A stretch of 64,000 nt of DNA from Anaerococcus rubeinfantis (lineage in GTDB: Bacteria > Bacillota > Clostridia > Tissierellales > Peptoniphilaceae). Under the pieces are notes generated by a model. The model had not been told where the DNA came from and did no database searches. It was given only the letters and a program-made list of their open reading frames with translations. The stretch spans positions 558,001 to 622,000 of the forward strand of contig NZ_LN913016.1 in the NCBI RefSeq assembly GCF_001487145.1, in the 5' to 3' direction. Positions 36,270 through 45,077 of the stretch are shown here, one piece after another (position 1 is the stretch's first letter; each line of letters opens with the position of its first letter). The translations under genes were made by a program, and so were the position numbers.

Positions 36270-36340
36270 TGTATCGAAAAAGTTAACATGAATTTAACAT
36301 CTTATAAATACAAAATTAATATTAGAAAAGCGAGGAAAAA

Positions 36341-38902
36341 ATGAAAAGAGATAAAAAATTAAAAATATCTTCATTTGTTATATCTTTGGTAATAATGCTT
36401 TTTATGCAAAGCTTTATTGAAGATTTTTCTTACAAAGTTTATACAAATGAAAACATAGAAATCAGCCAATCTGAACCTGTTAGCCAATATTCTGATAATT
36501 TCAAAATAAATTCAATTTATATTGGTGATAAACTATTAGACCTTGATAAGGTTGAAATGAAAGGATGGACAAAGGCAAAAACCGATACGGGTTACCCAGT
36601 CCAAACAAATGGATATAGCAAGGGAAATAAATTATCTATTAAACCAAGTCCAAGCTTGATGTTTAATAAACTAAGTGTAAACTTTGAAACAAGTCCAAAA
36701 TATTCTACAGCTGTTATGACTTATCTAAAAGACCATACAATGACAATGTATGCTAGCTCATCTGATAACAGATCATATGTAGATATAAATTATACAGACT
36801 TTTTATCAATTCTTACACAAACATTGATTTTTATCGGATCAATAATTCTATTTTCTTTCTTTATATATAATTTAATTAGGAGAATAGAAGAGGCCTCTGA
36901 TAAGAAAAAAGAAATTTTATGCATAGGCAAAGATTATGTTTTGAATTTTATAATCTTGGGCTTATCTATTTTTGGTCTTAGCAAACTAAAAGCACACATT
37001 CCAGAAGAAGAATTTTTTACATTCTTCCATGCCCCTTATACATATCAAGATTTGATTTTATTTGTTTCAATTGTATTTTTGGCATCACTTGGAATGAAAA
37101 GTATTTACAAGAGAAAATCAAATATTAAGGCTCTTGATATTACAAATTGGATTTTATTTATCCTAAATCCATTTATGTCATTTTATATATTAGAATCTGC
37201 CTACAATCCAAATTTCGGATCAATGGAGCTTATTTATATTTTAATTAATGCTCTAATCCTATTTTTGATTCAAGTATTAATATATATAGTAATAAGAAAA
37301 AAAAGATTATCAATGATGTTTATCTTAGTTTTATCAATTGCATTTGGTATAGCTAATGATGCCTTGTATATTTTGAGAGATTCACCACTTATACCTGCGT
37401 TTTTGGGTTCACTTGGTGTTGCAGCTGACGTAGCAAAAGATACAGTTATAGAATTAAATGGTCATTCATTAATGGCATTTTCACTTGCAAGCTTGTGGTT
37501 ATTGATAATTTCTTCAATAAATGAAGGAAAAATTAAAATTTCAAAAATATCTTATGTAAAACAATTGGCAGGATATTCTGCAATATTTGCCTTGATAACT
37601 GTTGTTAGTGTAAATTATTTTATAAAACAAAACGGTGTAGGAGTAAACTTATGGAGACCATCTAGAACTTATTATGTAGAAGGTTCACCTTATAGTTTCT
37701 ATAGAATTTTTGCAAACCAAATTCTTACAGCACCAAAAGGTTATGATGAAAAAGAAGTTGAAGATACTCTTGAAGAATATTACAACAAAGATATAGGAAC
37801 AAAAGAAAATAAAAAACCAAATATTGTAATGATTCAATCAGAAGCCCTAGCAGATTATTATGGAAAAGGAAATTTAAAATTAAGCGAAAATCCTATTGCT
37901 TTCCAAAGATCTCTAGATGAAAATGCAATCCAAGGAAATTCTTATGTTTCAGTTTTGGGTGGAGGAACAGTAAACTCAGAATATGAAGCCCTAACTTCCG
38001 TTCCTTTGACATTCTTCCCACTAGGAGCCTATCCTTTCCAACAATATGTAAAAGAAGGACACACATCTGTAGGAAGAGTTTTGGAAAATCAAGGTTACAA
38101 TACATTTATAACTCATCCAAACAAGCCAACAAATTATTCTAGACAAGAAGTTTGGCCAAATTTAGGATTTAAGAATATAGCATTTTTGGGAGACTATGAT
38201 AATAGTCCAGAAAGTTTTGAATCAACAAATAACTTTATGAAAGATTCAGTTGCATTTGATAAAATCAAAGAACAATTTGAAAATAAGTCAGATGATAAAC
38301 CACTTTTTGCTTATCTTGTTACCATGCAAAACCATGGAGGCTACACTTCAAATGTTCCTGGAGATATAAAAGTATTAAATGAAAATAATGGTGATGACAA
38401 GGGTACTAGCCATTATGTAAATTTACTAAAAAAATCTGATGAGGATTTAAAAAATCTTGTAGAATTTTTCAAATCATATGATGAACCAACAATTCTTTGT
38501 ATTTTTGGTGACCATCAACCACAAAACTACGATGTCTTTATGAAACTTATAAAATCAAGCGATAATTATACAAACAAAGATGTGTTCTATACTCCATTTA
38601 CTATCTGGGCAAATTATGATATAGCTGAAGAAAAAGATGTAAATATGTCTTTAAATTATCTAACTCCATATTTATTGGAAAAAGCTGGTGGAATAAAATT
38701 ATCAGCTTATGAAAAATATATGTTAGATATGCACAAGGATTATCCAATTCTTACAACTAAACAAATATTTAATAACGATGGTCTTGAAGTTAGTAAAGAT
38801 GAAGAGTTTATAAAAAGAAATAATAAATTAAATTCATTAATTTATTATGAAATGAAGCAAGATACAAAATCAGATAAATATTTCAATGAAGCTTCTAAAT
38901 AA
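36341..38902 (+). CDS. LTA synthase-family phosphoglycerol transferase
   Basis: The 853-aa membrane protein has a C-terminal extracellular sulfatase-like domain. The metal-binding glutamate is E501 in MIQSEALADYYG, the nucleophile threonine is T543 in GGGTVNSEYEALTS, and D724/H725 lie in FGDHQPQ. This fits phosphatidylglycerol-fed polymerisation or decoration of lipoteichoic acid or a related glycerophosphate polymer. The N-terminal half is unusual: a first helix (~11-27), an extracellular-looking ~120-residue segment, then about eight or nine helices between ~155 and ~428. Classical LtaS has five helices and is ~650 aa, so this is a longer variant. A terminator follows. Confidence 0.88.
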   Translation: MKRDKKLKISSFVISLVIMLFMQSFIEDFSYKVYTNENIEISQSEPVSQYSDNFKINSIYIGDKLLDLDKVEMKGWTKAKTDTGYPVQTNGYSKGNKLSIKPSPSLMFNKLSVNFETSPKYSTAVMTYLKDHTMTMYASSSDNRSYVDINYTDFLSILTQTLIFIGSIILFSFFIYNLIRRIEEASDKKKEILCIGKDYVLNFIILGLSIFGLSKLKAHIPEEEFFTFFHAPYTYQDLILFVSIVFLASLGMKSIYKRKSNIKALDITNWILFILNPFMSFYILESAYNPNFGSMELIYILINALILFLIQVLIYIVIRKKRLSMMFILVLSIAFGIANDALYILRDSPLIPAFLGSLGVAADVAKDTVIELNGHSLMAFSLASLWLLIISSINEGKIKISKISYVKQLAGYSAIFALITVVSVNYFIKQNGVGVNLWRPSRTYYVEGSPYSFYRIFANQILTAPKGYDEKEVEDTLEEYYNKDIGTKENKKPNIVMIQSEALADYYGKGNLKLSENPIAFQRSLDENAIQGNSYVSVLGGGTVNSEYEALTSVPLTFFPLGAYPFQQYVKEGHTSVGRVLENQGYNTFITHPNKPTNYSRQEVWPNLGFKNIAFLGDYDNSPESFESTNNFMKDSVAFDKIKEQFENKSDDKPLFAYLVTMQNHGGYTSNVPGDIKVLNENNGDDKGTSHYVNLLKKSDEDLKNLVEFFKSYDEPTILCIFGDHQPQNYDVFMKLIKSSDNYTNKDVFYTPFTIWANYDIAEEKDVNMSLNYLTPYLLEKAGGIKLSAYEKYMLDMHKDYPILTTKQIFNNDGLEVSKDEEFIKRNNKLNSLIYYEMKQDTKSDKYFNEASK

Positions 38903-38908
38903 AATTTT

Positions 38909-38943
38909 CCGAAATCAAGTAAATCTTGATTTCGGTTTTTTTG
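38909..38943 (+). terminator. Terminator after the LTA-synthase-like gene
   Basis: CCGAAATCAAG-TAAAT-CTTGATTTCGG is a perfect 11-bp stem followed by seven T. Confidence 0.92.
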
Positions 38944-38994
38944 TTGGTCAAATAATGTGATATAATAATTACAAAAAGAAAAGAAGGAGAATTA

Positions 38995-39468
38995 ATGCAA
39001 AATCTAATAGATTTAATTAGATCGACTTTTTCTAATGAGATAGCCTTATTAATTATAAGTATGCTGCCACTTATTGAACTTAAAGGTTCAATACCAATAG
39101 GGCTTGCCATGGGGTTTAAGCCAATAGATGCTTATTTATATTCAATTATAGGATCAACAATTCCTGCAATTTTTATTCTTTTATGGATTATGCCAATTAT
39201 TTCTTATATGAAAACAAAAGACAGTCTAAAAAAATTAGCAGGATGGGCAGAAAAAAAAGCGAAAAAAAAAGAAGGAAATATAAAAAAATATGAATATTTA
39301 GGTTTGTTTTTATTTGTAGCCATTCCTTTACCAGGAACTGGAGTTTGGATGGGATCTTTGATTGCATCAATTCTTGGTTTAAATAAGAAAAAATCTCTAC
39401 TTACAATAGCTGTGGGAAACCTAATAGCTGGTCTAATTATTTATACTTTTTCAAGTTTTTTCTTTTAA
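38995..39468 (+). CDS. Small multidrug export family protein (COG2426-like)
   Basis: The 157-aa membrane protein has about four helices. Residues 15-35 read LLIISMLPLIELKGSIPIGL, the family signature with an intramembrane Glu and Pro. A cytoplasmic lysine-rich loop (KKAKKKEGNIKKYEY) and IPLPGTGVWMGSLIASILG follow. The family is annotated as putative small multidrug exporter, but no substrate is firmly known. It precedes an LCP-family gene by 9 nt, behind a TATAAT just upstream. Confidence 0.8.
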   Translation: MQNLIDLIRSTFSNEIALLIISMLPLIELKGSIPIGLAMGFKPIDAYLYSIIGSTIPAIFILLWIMPIISYMKTKDSLKKLAGWAEKKAKKKEGNIKKYEYLGLFLFVAIPLPGTGVWMGSLIASILGLNKKKSLLTIAVGNLIAGLIIYTFSSFFF

Positions 39469-39477
39469 GGAGAATAG

Positions 39478-40383
39478 ATGAAAATTAAAAAAATATTATT
39501 AAAAGCATTATTAATATTACTGATGATAATTACAGTATTTGCTGCTTTTACACTAGTCAAAGGATTTATTTCATCACAAGTTGTAAATGATGAAAATAAA
39601 TTTACTGGAAATGATCTTTCAGATGAAAATAAAATTAAACAAAAAAACAAAGATGAATTGTTATTTCTTTTTGCTGGAGTTGATTCAACAGGTGAAAAAG
39701 TAAATACAAGAACCGATACACTTATGCTTGTTTTAATGAATAAAAATAGCAAAACAATAGATATAATATCAATTCCTAGAGATACAAGAGTTTATGTTGA
39801 TGGAAATCTAGATAAAATTAATGCAGCTCATTCCTACGGGGGAATGGGAGATACAATTAGAACTATAAGAGATTTTTTGTATATAGATCTTGACTACTAT
39901 GCAGAAATTAGTTTTAAGGCAGTAGAAGATGGAGTAGATAAATTGGGAGGAGTCGATATAGACGTTCCTGAACAAATTGCTGAGGCACAAGAAATTGAGC
40001 CTGGCCTTCACCATTTCAATGGAAAAGAAGCTCTTGATTATTGTAGGTTTAGAAAAGGTTATGCAAATGCAGATTTGGGAAGAATTTCTTGCCAACAAGA
40101 TTTTGTCGTACAATTTATAAAAAATATGACAAAAGTCAAAAATATAATAAAAATTCCAGGAGTAATTTCAAAGGTTAATGATAATATGGATTCAAATATA
40201 AAAATGTCAACAATTTTATCTTTCGCTTGGGCCTTTAGAAATATTGATGATGCAGAAATAAATACCCAAACTATACCAGGATATCCTGATATGATAGATG
40301 GAATATCTTATTATATACCAGATAATGAAAAAACTATAGATATTAGAAACAAAATATTGTACAATTATTTATTAGGAGAATAA
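39478..40383 (+). CDS. LytR-CpsA-Psr (LCP) family cell-wall polymer ligase
   Basis: The 301-aa protein has one N-terminal membrane helix (~8-28) and an extracellular LCP domain. Conserved features are the aspartate and arginines that bind the pyrophosphate (NTRTDTLMLV, ISIPRDTRVYVDG, YCRFRKGYANADLGRISCQQDFV). LCP enzymes transfer undecaprenyl-linked glycopolymers to peptidoglycan. Nearness to the LTA-synthase-like gene suggests shared wall-polymer work, but which polymer is transferred cannot be told. Confidence 0.93.
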   Translation: MKIKKILLKALLILLMIITVFAAFTLVKGFISSQVVNDENKFTGNDLSDENKIKQKNKDELLFLFAGVDSTGEKVNTRTDTLMLVLMNKNSKTIDIISIPRDTRVYVDGNLDKINAAHSYGGMGDTIRTIRDFLYIDLDYYAEISFKAVEDGVDKLGGVDIDVPEQIAEAQEIEPGLHHFNGKEALDYCRFRKGYANADLGRISCQQDFVVQFIKNMTKVKNIIKIPGVISKVNDNMDSNIKMSTILSFAWAFRNIDDAEINTQTIPGYPDMIDGISYYIPDNEKTIDIRNKILYNYLLGE

Positions 40384-40393
40384 AGGAGAAAAT

Positions 40394-40912
40394 ATGGATA
40401 TCAAATCAACTATTAGAGTAATTGAAGACTACCCACAAGAAGGAATTTCATTTAAGGACATAACAACCCTTCTAAAAAACAAAGAGGCCTACCAAGAAAC
40501 TTTAGACCTCATGGAAGAAAAATTAAAAGATTTTGAATTTGATTATATTATTGGAATCGAATCAAGAGGATTTATTTTTGGAGCAGCCCTTGCTGATAGA
40601 TTAAATGTAGGATTTATCCCAGTAAGAAAACCAGGAAAACTTCCAGGAGAAATAAAATCATTGTCATACGATCTTGAGTATGGTCAAAGCACAATAGAAA
40701 TTCATGAAGATTCTTTAGAAAAAGGCGACAAAGTTGTAATAGTAGATGACTTGATTGCAACAGGAGGTTCCGCAAAAGCTTGCGCAAGCCTTGTAGAATC
40801 TCTAGGTGGAGAAGTTGTTTGCTTAGAATTTTTAATAGAACTTACAAGCCTTAAAGCTCGTGAAGAATTAAAAGACTATAATGTAATTTCAATAATAGAA
40901 TATGATCATTAA
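40394..40912 (+). CDS. apt: Adenine phosphoribosyltransferase
   Basis: The 172-aa purine salvage enzyme shows IRVIEDYPQEGISFKDITTLL, IGIESRGFIFGAALADRL, the flexible-loop PVRKPGKLPGE and the PRPP loop VVIVDDLIATGGSAKA. It forms AMP from adenine and PRPP. The terminator region of repeat B2 follows its stop. Confidence 0.96.
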   Translation: MDIKSTIRVIEDYPQEGISFKDITTLLKNKEAYQETLDLMEEKLKDFEFDYIIGIESRGFIFGAALADRLNVGFIPVRKPGKLPGEIKSLSYDLEYGQSTIEIHEDSLEKGDKVVIVDDLIATGGSAKACASLVESLGGEVVCLEFLIELTSLKAREELKDYNVISIIEYDH

Positions 40913-40916
40913 AATA

Positions 40917-41165
40917 AACCTTCATTAATTTGGAAGTATATATGTTGACAAACCCTCAAGCACGAATATCGGACTCCAAAAATTGTTGATTTCTAAATTT
41001 CAAAATTCTAAAATCGCAAACTCGAGCTACGCTCTCAAACAGTGCGATTTTTGACGAATTTTAAAATTTGAAATCAAATCAATTTTTTCCGTATGATATT
41101 CTTAGCATGAGGATTTGTTTACTTTGTAAATACCTTTAGCCTTCATTAATTTGAAGGTTTTTTAT
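40917..41165. repeat. Terminator-flanked long-hairpin element B2
   Basis: A 171-bp non-coding unit (40948-41118) has inverted ends ACAAACCCTCAAGCACG and CATGAGGATTTGT. Its two arms (TTGATTTCTAAATTTC..CTAAAATCGCA and TGCGATTTTTGACG..GAAATCAAATC) pair almost throughout, leaving a loop around CTCGAGCTACGCTCTC. On the left is CCTTCATTAATTTGGAAG and on the right CCTTCATTAATTTGAAGG followed by a T-run: two copies of one terminator hairpin. The rest of the gap to 41291 contains only the next promoter and operator. Confidence 0.8.
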
Positions 41166-41221
41166 TTTGAAAATTTTTTAAAAATTTTATTAAAATATTT
41201 TTAAAAATTAATATAATTTCC

Positions 41222-41249
41222 TTGCAAAGTTAATGGAACTTAGTATAGT
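41222..41249 (+). promoter_or_regulatory. Promoter of the DnaJ-like/clpB operon
   Basis: TTGCAA and TATAGT are separated by 16 bp, the same -35 and spacing as the hrcA promoter, directly upstream of a CtsR-like box. Confidence 0.55.
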
Positions 41250-41257
41250 AAGATTAA

Positions 41258-41274
41258 GGTCAAAGATGGTCAGA
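41258..41274 (+). promoter_or_regulatory. CtsR-type operator
   Basis: GGTCAAA-GAT-GGTCAGA matches the CtsR heptad direct repeat (A/G)GTCAAA-NAN-(A/G)GTCAAA with one mismatch. It lies between the -10 and the start codon of the first gene of a clpB operon, which is a classic CtsR target. No ctsR gene is in the window. Confidence 0.75.
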
Positions 41275-41290
41275 GAATGATGGAGGTTTT

Positions 41291-42244
41291 ATGAAATATC
41301 AAGATTATTATGAAATATTAGGTGTAGATAAAAAGGCAAATGCCGATGAAATTAAGAAAGCTTATAGAAAGCTTGCAAAAAAATACCACCCTGACCTTCA
41401 TCCTGATGATAAAAAGGCCAGCAAAAAATTTGCAAAAATAAATGAAGCTTATGAAGTTTTATCTGATGAAAATAAGAGAAAACAATATGATATGTTTGGA
41501 CAAAGTGGAAACTTTAGCCAAGGTCAAAATTTTGACCCATCTCAATATGGTTTTTCAGATATATTTTCAAATTTTGGAGCTGGAAATGGATCTTATACCT
41601 ACACAAGTAGTACAGGGGGATCGTCTGGATTTTCAGATTTTTTTGAAACCTTGTTTGGAGGAGGAAGATCTTCTCAAAGCTCTTCATCCACAAATTTTGG
41701 AGGATTCGGATCAAGTTTTAAAAATGGATTTACAAAAGCAAAAAAGTCAAAAATTAAAGCTAAGGTTAATATATCACTAGATGAAGCAATGAGTGGTGTG
41801 TCTAGGACACTAAAAATAAAAGACAAAGAAACAAATTCTATAAAAGAAATTAATATAAATATTCCAAGTGGAATGACAAGTGGGAAAAATTTAAAAATTG
41901 ATGGTTCAAAATATAATTTGAATGCTGATATTTATGTAAAAGTAGAAATTGAGGGGGATTCGACTTACAGGCTAGAAGGACTAGATATTATAAAAAGAGA
42001 AAGAATTTCTCCTTGGGATGCTTACTTTGGTGAAAAAATCACTGTCGATAGTCCAAATGGAAAATTTAAAATAAATATTCCAGAAAAAATTGAAGCTGGA
42101 AACAAAATTAGGATTAAAGGTAAGGGATATAAGGATTTAAAAGGAAAAATTGGAGATCTTTATATAGAAATTCTTATTGATAATCCAAAAAATTTAAGTG
42201 AAGATCAAATTGACCTATATAAAAAATTAAAAGAATTAAATTAG
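41291..42244 (+). CDS. DnaJ-like co-chaperone without zinc fingers (CbpA type)
   Basis: This 317-aa Hsp40 has a J domain at 1-70 (HPD in [11 protein letters not shown]), a long Gly/Ser/Phe-rich linker (~75-150, with [18 protein letters not shown]), and two C-terminal beta domains. No CxxCxGxG motif is present. Such type II J proteins can substitute in part for DnaJ. It is 9 nt upstream of clpB under the CtsR-like box. This pairing suggests it recruits DnaK to ClpB-dependent disaggregation. Confidence 0.9.
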   Translation: MKYQDYYEILGVDKKANADEIKKAYRKLAKKYHPDLHPDDKKASKKFAKINEAYEVLSDENKRKQYDMFGQSGNFSQGQNFDPSQYGFSDIFSNFGAGNGSYTYTSSTGGSSGFSDFFETLFGGGRSSQSSSSTNFGGFGSSFKNGFTKAKKSKIKAKVNISLDEAMSGVSRTLKIKDKETNSIKEININIPSGMTSGKNLKIDGSKYNLNADIYVKVEIEGDSTYRLEGLDIIKRERISPWDAYFGEKITVDSPNGKFKINIPEKIEAGNKIRIKGKGYKDLKGKIGDLYIEILIDNPKNLSEDQIDLYKKLKELN

Positions 42245-42253
42245 GAGGATATT

Positions 42254-44833
42254 ATGGATTTTAACAAATTTACTCAAAAATCTACAGAAGCTATTAATGA
42301 AGCAAGTCAACTAGCTATCAAAAATGCCAACCCAGAAGTTGGCATTATCCACCTAGCTTATGCCTTGGTTGAAGATTCAAATTCTTTCGTAAGCCAAGTT
42401 TTAGCTAATATGGGCTTGTACAAAAAAGTGCTTAACAAAATGGAAGAAAAAATGGAAAGTTTGCCAAGCCAATCTGGTTCAGCAAATATTTATCCAAATA
42501 CAATTTTTCAAAGAATTTTATTAAAGAGTGAAGATTGCGCAAAGAAAATGGGTGACTCATTCATCTCAACTGAACACATCTTCTTAACTATTTTAAACGA
42601 AGATACAGAATTAAGCGATTATTTTAAGGAAATCGGCTTAAATACTAAAAATTTTTCAAATGAGCTCAAAAAGGTCAGAAATGGTCAAAAAGTTACAAGT
42701 GATAATCCAGAAGAAACAAATAATCCTTTGGAAAAATATGGTAGAAATTTGACTAAAGAAGCAAGAGAAGGAAAAATCGACCCAGTTATTGGACGTGATA
42801 CTGAAATTAGAAATTGCCAAAGAATTCTTTCTAGAAGAAAGAAAAACAATCCGGTTTTAATTGGTAAACCTGGTGTTGGTAAAACTGCAATTGTAGAAGG
42901 ACTTGCTCAAAGAATTGTAAATAAAGATGTGCCTGAACCACTTCAAGGAAGGACAATTTTCGCCCTTGATATGGCAAGCTTAGTTGCAGGAGCAAAATAC
43001 AGGGGACAATTTGAAGAAAGATTAAAGTCGGTTATTGATGAAGTAAAAAAATCTGAAGGACAAATAATTATGTTTATCGACGAGCTTCACACAATTGTTG
43101 GGGCTGGTAAGACTGAAGGTTCAATGGATGCTTCAAATATAATGAAACCTATGCTTGCTCGTGGAGAAATAAAAGTAATTGGTGCAACAACCTTAAATGA
43201 ATACAGAGAATATATAGAAAAAGACGGAGCTCTTGAAAGAAGATTTCAAAAAGTTTTGGTAGATGAGCCAAGTGTTGAAGATACAATTTCAATTTTAAGG
43301 GGTATCAAGGATAAATATGAAATTTATCATGGAATTAGAATCCAAGACCAAGCAGTTATAGCTGCAGCAGAGCTTTCAAATCGCTATATAACTGACAGAT
43401 TTTTGCCAGATAAGGCAATAGATTTGATGGATGAAGCTTGCGCAACTGTAAGAACTGAAATTGATACAATGCCAGAATATTTGGATGAGGAAAAAAGAAG
43501 AATTTTACAAGTCCAAATTGAAATTGCAGCTCTTAAAAAAGAAGATGACGAAAAGAGCAAGAAAAGACTAGAATCATTGGAAAAAGAATTGGCAGATGCC
43601 AATGAAAGATATAAGGCTGATTTTAATAAGTGGAAAAGTCAAAAAGATTCAATAAATTCTGTAAAAGATATTAAAGAAGAAATTGACAAGGTAAAAGTTG
43701 AAATCGAAAAAGCTGAAAGAAATTACGATTTTGAAAAATTATCTGAGCTTAAATATGGAAAACTTACAGAACTTGAAAATAAATTAAAAGAAAAAGAAAA
43801 AGACCAAGAAAATAATTCTTCAATAAAAGAAGAAGTAACAGATGAGGACATTGCAGATGTAGTTTCAAATTGGACAAACATTCCTGTAAATAAACTTGTA
43901 GAAAGTGAAAGAAGTAAGATTTTGGGACTTGCTGACAAGTTACACGAAAGAGTTATTGGTCAAGATGAAGCAGTTGATAGTGTATCAGATGCAATAATAA
44001 GGGCAAGATCTGGACTAAAAGATATAAATAAACCAATTGGCTCATTCATTTTCCTTGGACCAACGGGAGTTGGTAAAACAGAGCTTGCAAAATCACTTGC
44101 AGAAGCCATGTTTGATAGCGAAAAAAATATGATTAGAATTGATATGTCAGAATATATGGAAAAATATTCTGTATCAAGATTAATCGGTGCAGCTCCAGGT
44201 TATGTTGGTTACGAAGAAGGCGGACAATTGACTGAGGCTGTAAGACGTAATCCTTATTCAGTAATTTTATTTGACGAAATTGAAAAAGCTCACCCAGATG
44301 TTTTCAATATTTTGCTTCAAGTTTTAGATGACGGAAGACTAACAGATAGCCAAGGAAGAACTGTTAATTTCAAAAATACAATTATAATTATGACTTCAAA
44401 TATTGGTTCAACTTATTTGATAGATGGACTAAAAGAAGATGGAACAATTGATGAAGAAAACAGAAAACTTGTCGATTCATCACTTAGAAATTATTTTAAG
44501 CCAGAATTTTTAAACAGAATTGATGACATAGTTATGTTTAAGCCACTAACAAGTGATCAAATATTTAAAATTATTGACCTATTAATTGCAGATATTTCAA
44601 GAAGACTTGAAGATCGTGATATTACAATCGAACTTAGCAAGCCTGCTCACGAATATATCTTAGAGAAATCCTATGACGTAGAATATGGTGCAAGACCAAT
44701 CAAAAGATTCTTACAAGCAAATATTGAAACAAATCTAGGAAGAAAAATTATCGAAGGAAATATTATGGAAGGCGATCATGTCATTATAGATTTAGATAAA
44801 AATAATGAATTGGTATATGAAGTTAAAAATTAA
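42254..44833 (+). CDS. clpB: Disaggregase ClpB (Hsp100)
   Basis: The 859-aa protein begins with a double Clp-N repeat ([48 protein letters not shown]). NBD1 has Walker [16 protein letters not shown] (~203), and a coiled-coil M domain (~400-530) separates it from NBD2 with [20 protein letters not shown] (~601). There is a C-terminal D2-small domain. The M domain identifies ClpB rather than ClpA or ClpC. It rescues aggregated protein with DnaK. It is second in the CtsR-type operon. Confidence 0.97.
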   Translation: MDFNKFTQKSTEAINEASQLAIKNANPEVGIIHLAYALVEDSNSFVSQVLANMGLYKKVLNKMEEKMESLPSQSGSANIYPNTIFQRILLKSEDCAKKMGDSFISTEHIFLTILNEDTELSDYFKEIGLNTKNFSNELKKVRNGQKVTSDNPEETNNPLEKYGRNLTKEAREGKIDPVIGRDTEIRNCQRILSRRKKNNPVLIGKPGVGKTAIVEGLAQRIVNKDVPEPLQGRTIFALDMASLVAGAKYRGQFEERLKSVIDEVKKSEGQIIMFIDELHTIVGAGKTEGSMDASNIMKPMLARGEIKVIGATTLNEYREYIEKDGALERRFQKVLVDEPSVEDTISILRGIKDKYEIYHGIRIQDQAVIAAAELSNRYITDRFLPDKAIDLMDEACATVRTEIDTMPEYLDEEKRRILQVQIEIAALKKEDDEKSKKRLESLEKELADANERYKADFNKWKSQKDSINSVKDIKEEIDKVKVEIEKAERNYDFEKLSELKYGKLTELENKLKEKEKDQENNSSIKEEVTDEDIADVVSNWTNIPVNKLVESERSKILGLADKLHERVIGQDEAVDSVSDAIIRARSGLKDINKPIGSFIFLGPTGVGKTELAKSLAEAMFDSEKNMIRIDMSEYMEKYSVSRLIGAAPGYVGYEEGGQLTEAVRRNPYSVILFDEIEKAHPDVFNILLQVLDDGRLTDSQGRTVNFKNTIIIMTSNIGSTYLIDGLKEDGTIDEENRKLVDSSLRNYFKPEFLNRIDDIVMFKPLTSDQIFKIIDLLIADISRRLEDRDITIELSKPAHEYILEKSYDVEYGARPIKRFLQANIETNLGRKIIEGNIMEGDHVIIDLDKNNELVYEVKN

Positions 44834-44844
44834 AGAATAAATAT

Positions 44845-44885
44845 AAAAAGAGAAAATTTCTTTTTGAGATTTTCTCTTTTTCTTT
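44845..44885 (+). terminator. Terminator after clpB
   Basis: AAAAAGAGAAAATTTC pairs with GATTTTCTCTTTTT around TTTTTGA, followed by further T. Confidence 0.8.
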
Positions 44886-45000
44886 GCCTTTAAATTGGGA
44901 AAATTTATTTTTAAAAATTATTTTTCAAATTATATTTATACAAAGACCAGTAAAAAATCCCAAAGATTGGAAAGAAATATACATGCAAAAAAACTAAAAA

Positions 45001-45016
45001 ACACAATATATAGTGT
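45001..45016 (+). promoter_or_regulatory. NrdR box
   Basis: ACACAATATATAGTGT fits the NrdR-box consensus, a near palindrome with ACAC/GTGT ends. It sits 77 bp before nrdD and next to its promoter, so dATP/ATP-responsive NrdR repression is expected. A weaker second half-match (TATCTATATATGGTAT, 45032-45047) lies 31 bp further on and overlaps the -10, the usual tandem spacing. Confidence 0.85.
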
Positions 45017-45020
45017 CCTC

Positions 45021-45050
45021 TTGTTTTGATATATCTATATATGGTATACT
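45021..45050 (+). promoter_or_regulatory. Promoter of nrdD
   Basis: TTGTTT and TATACT (preceded by TGG) are separated by 18 bp between the NrdR box and the nrdD ribosome site AAAAAGGAG. Confidence 0.55.
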
Positions 45051-45077
45051 AGAAGAGTATTAAAAAAGGAGTGCTAT

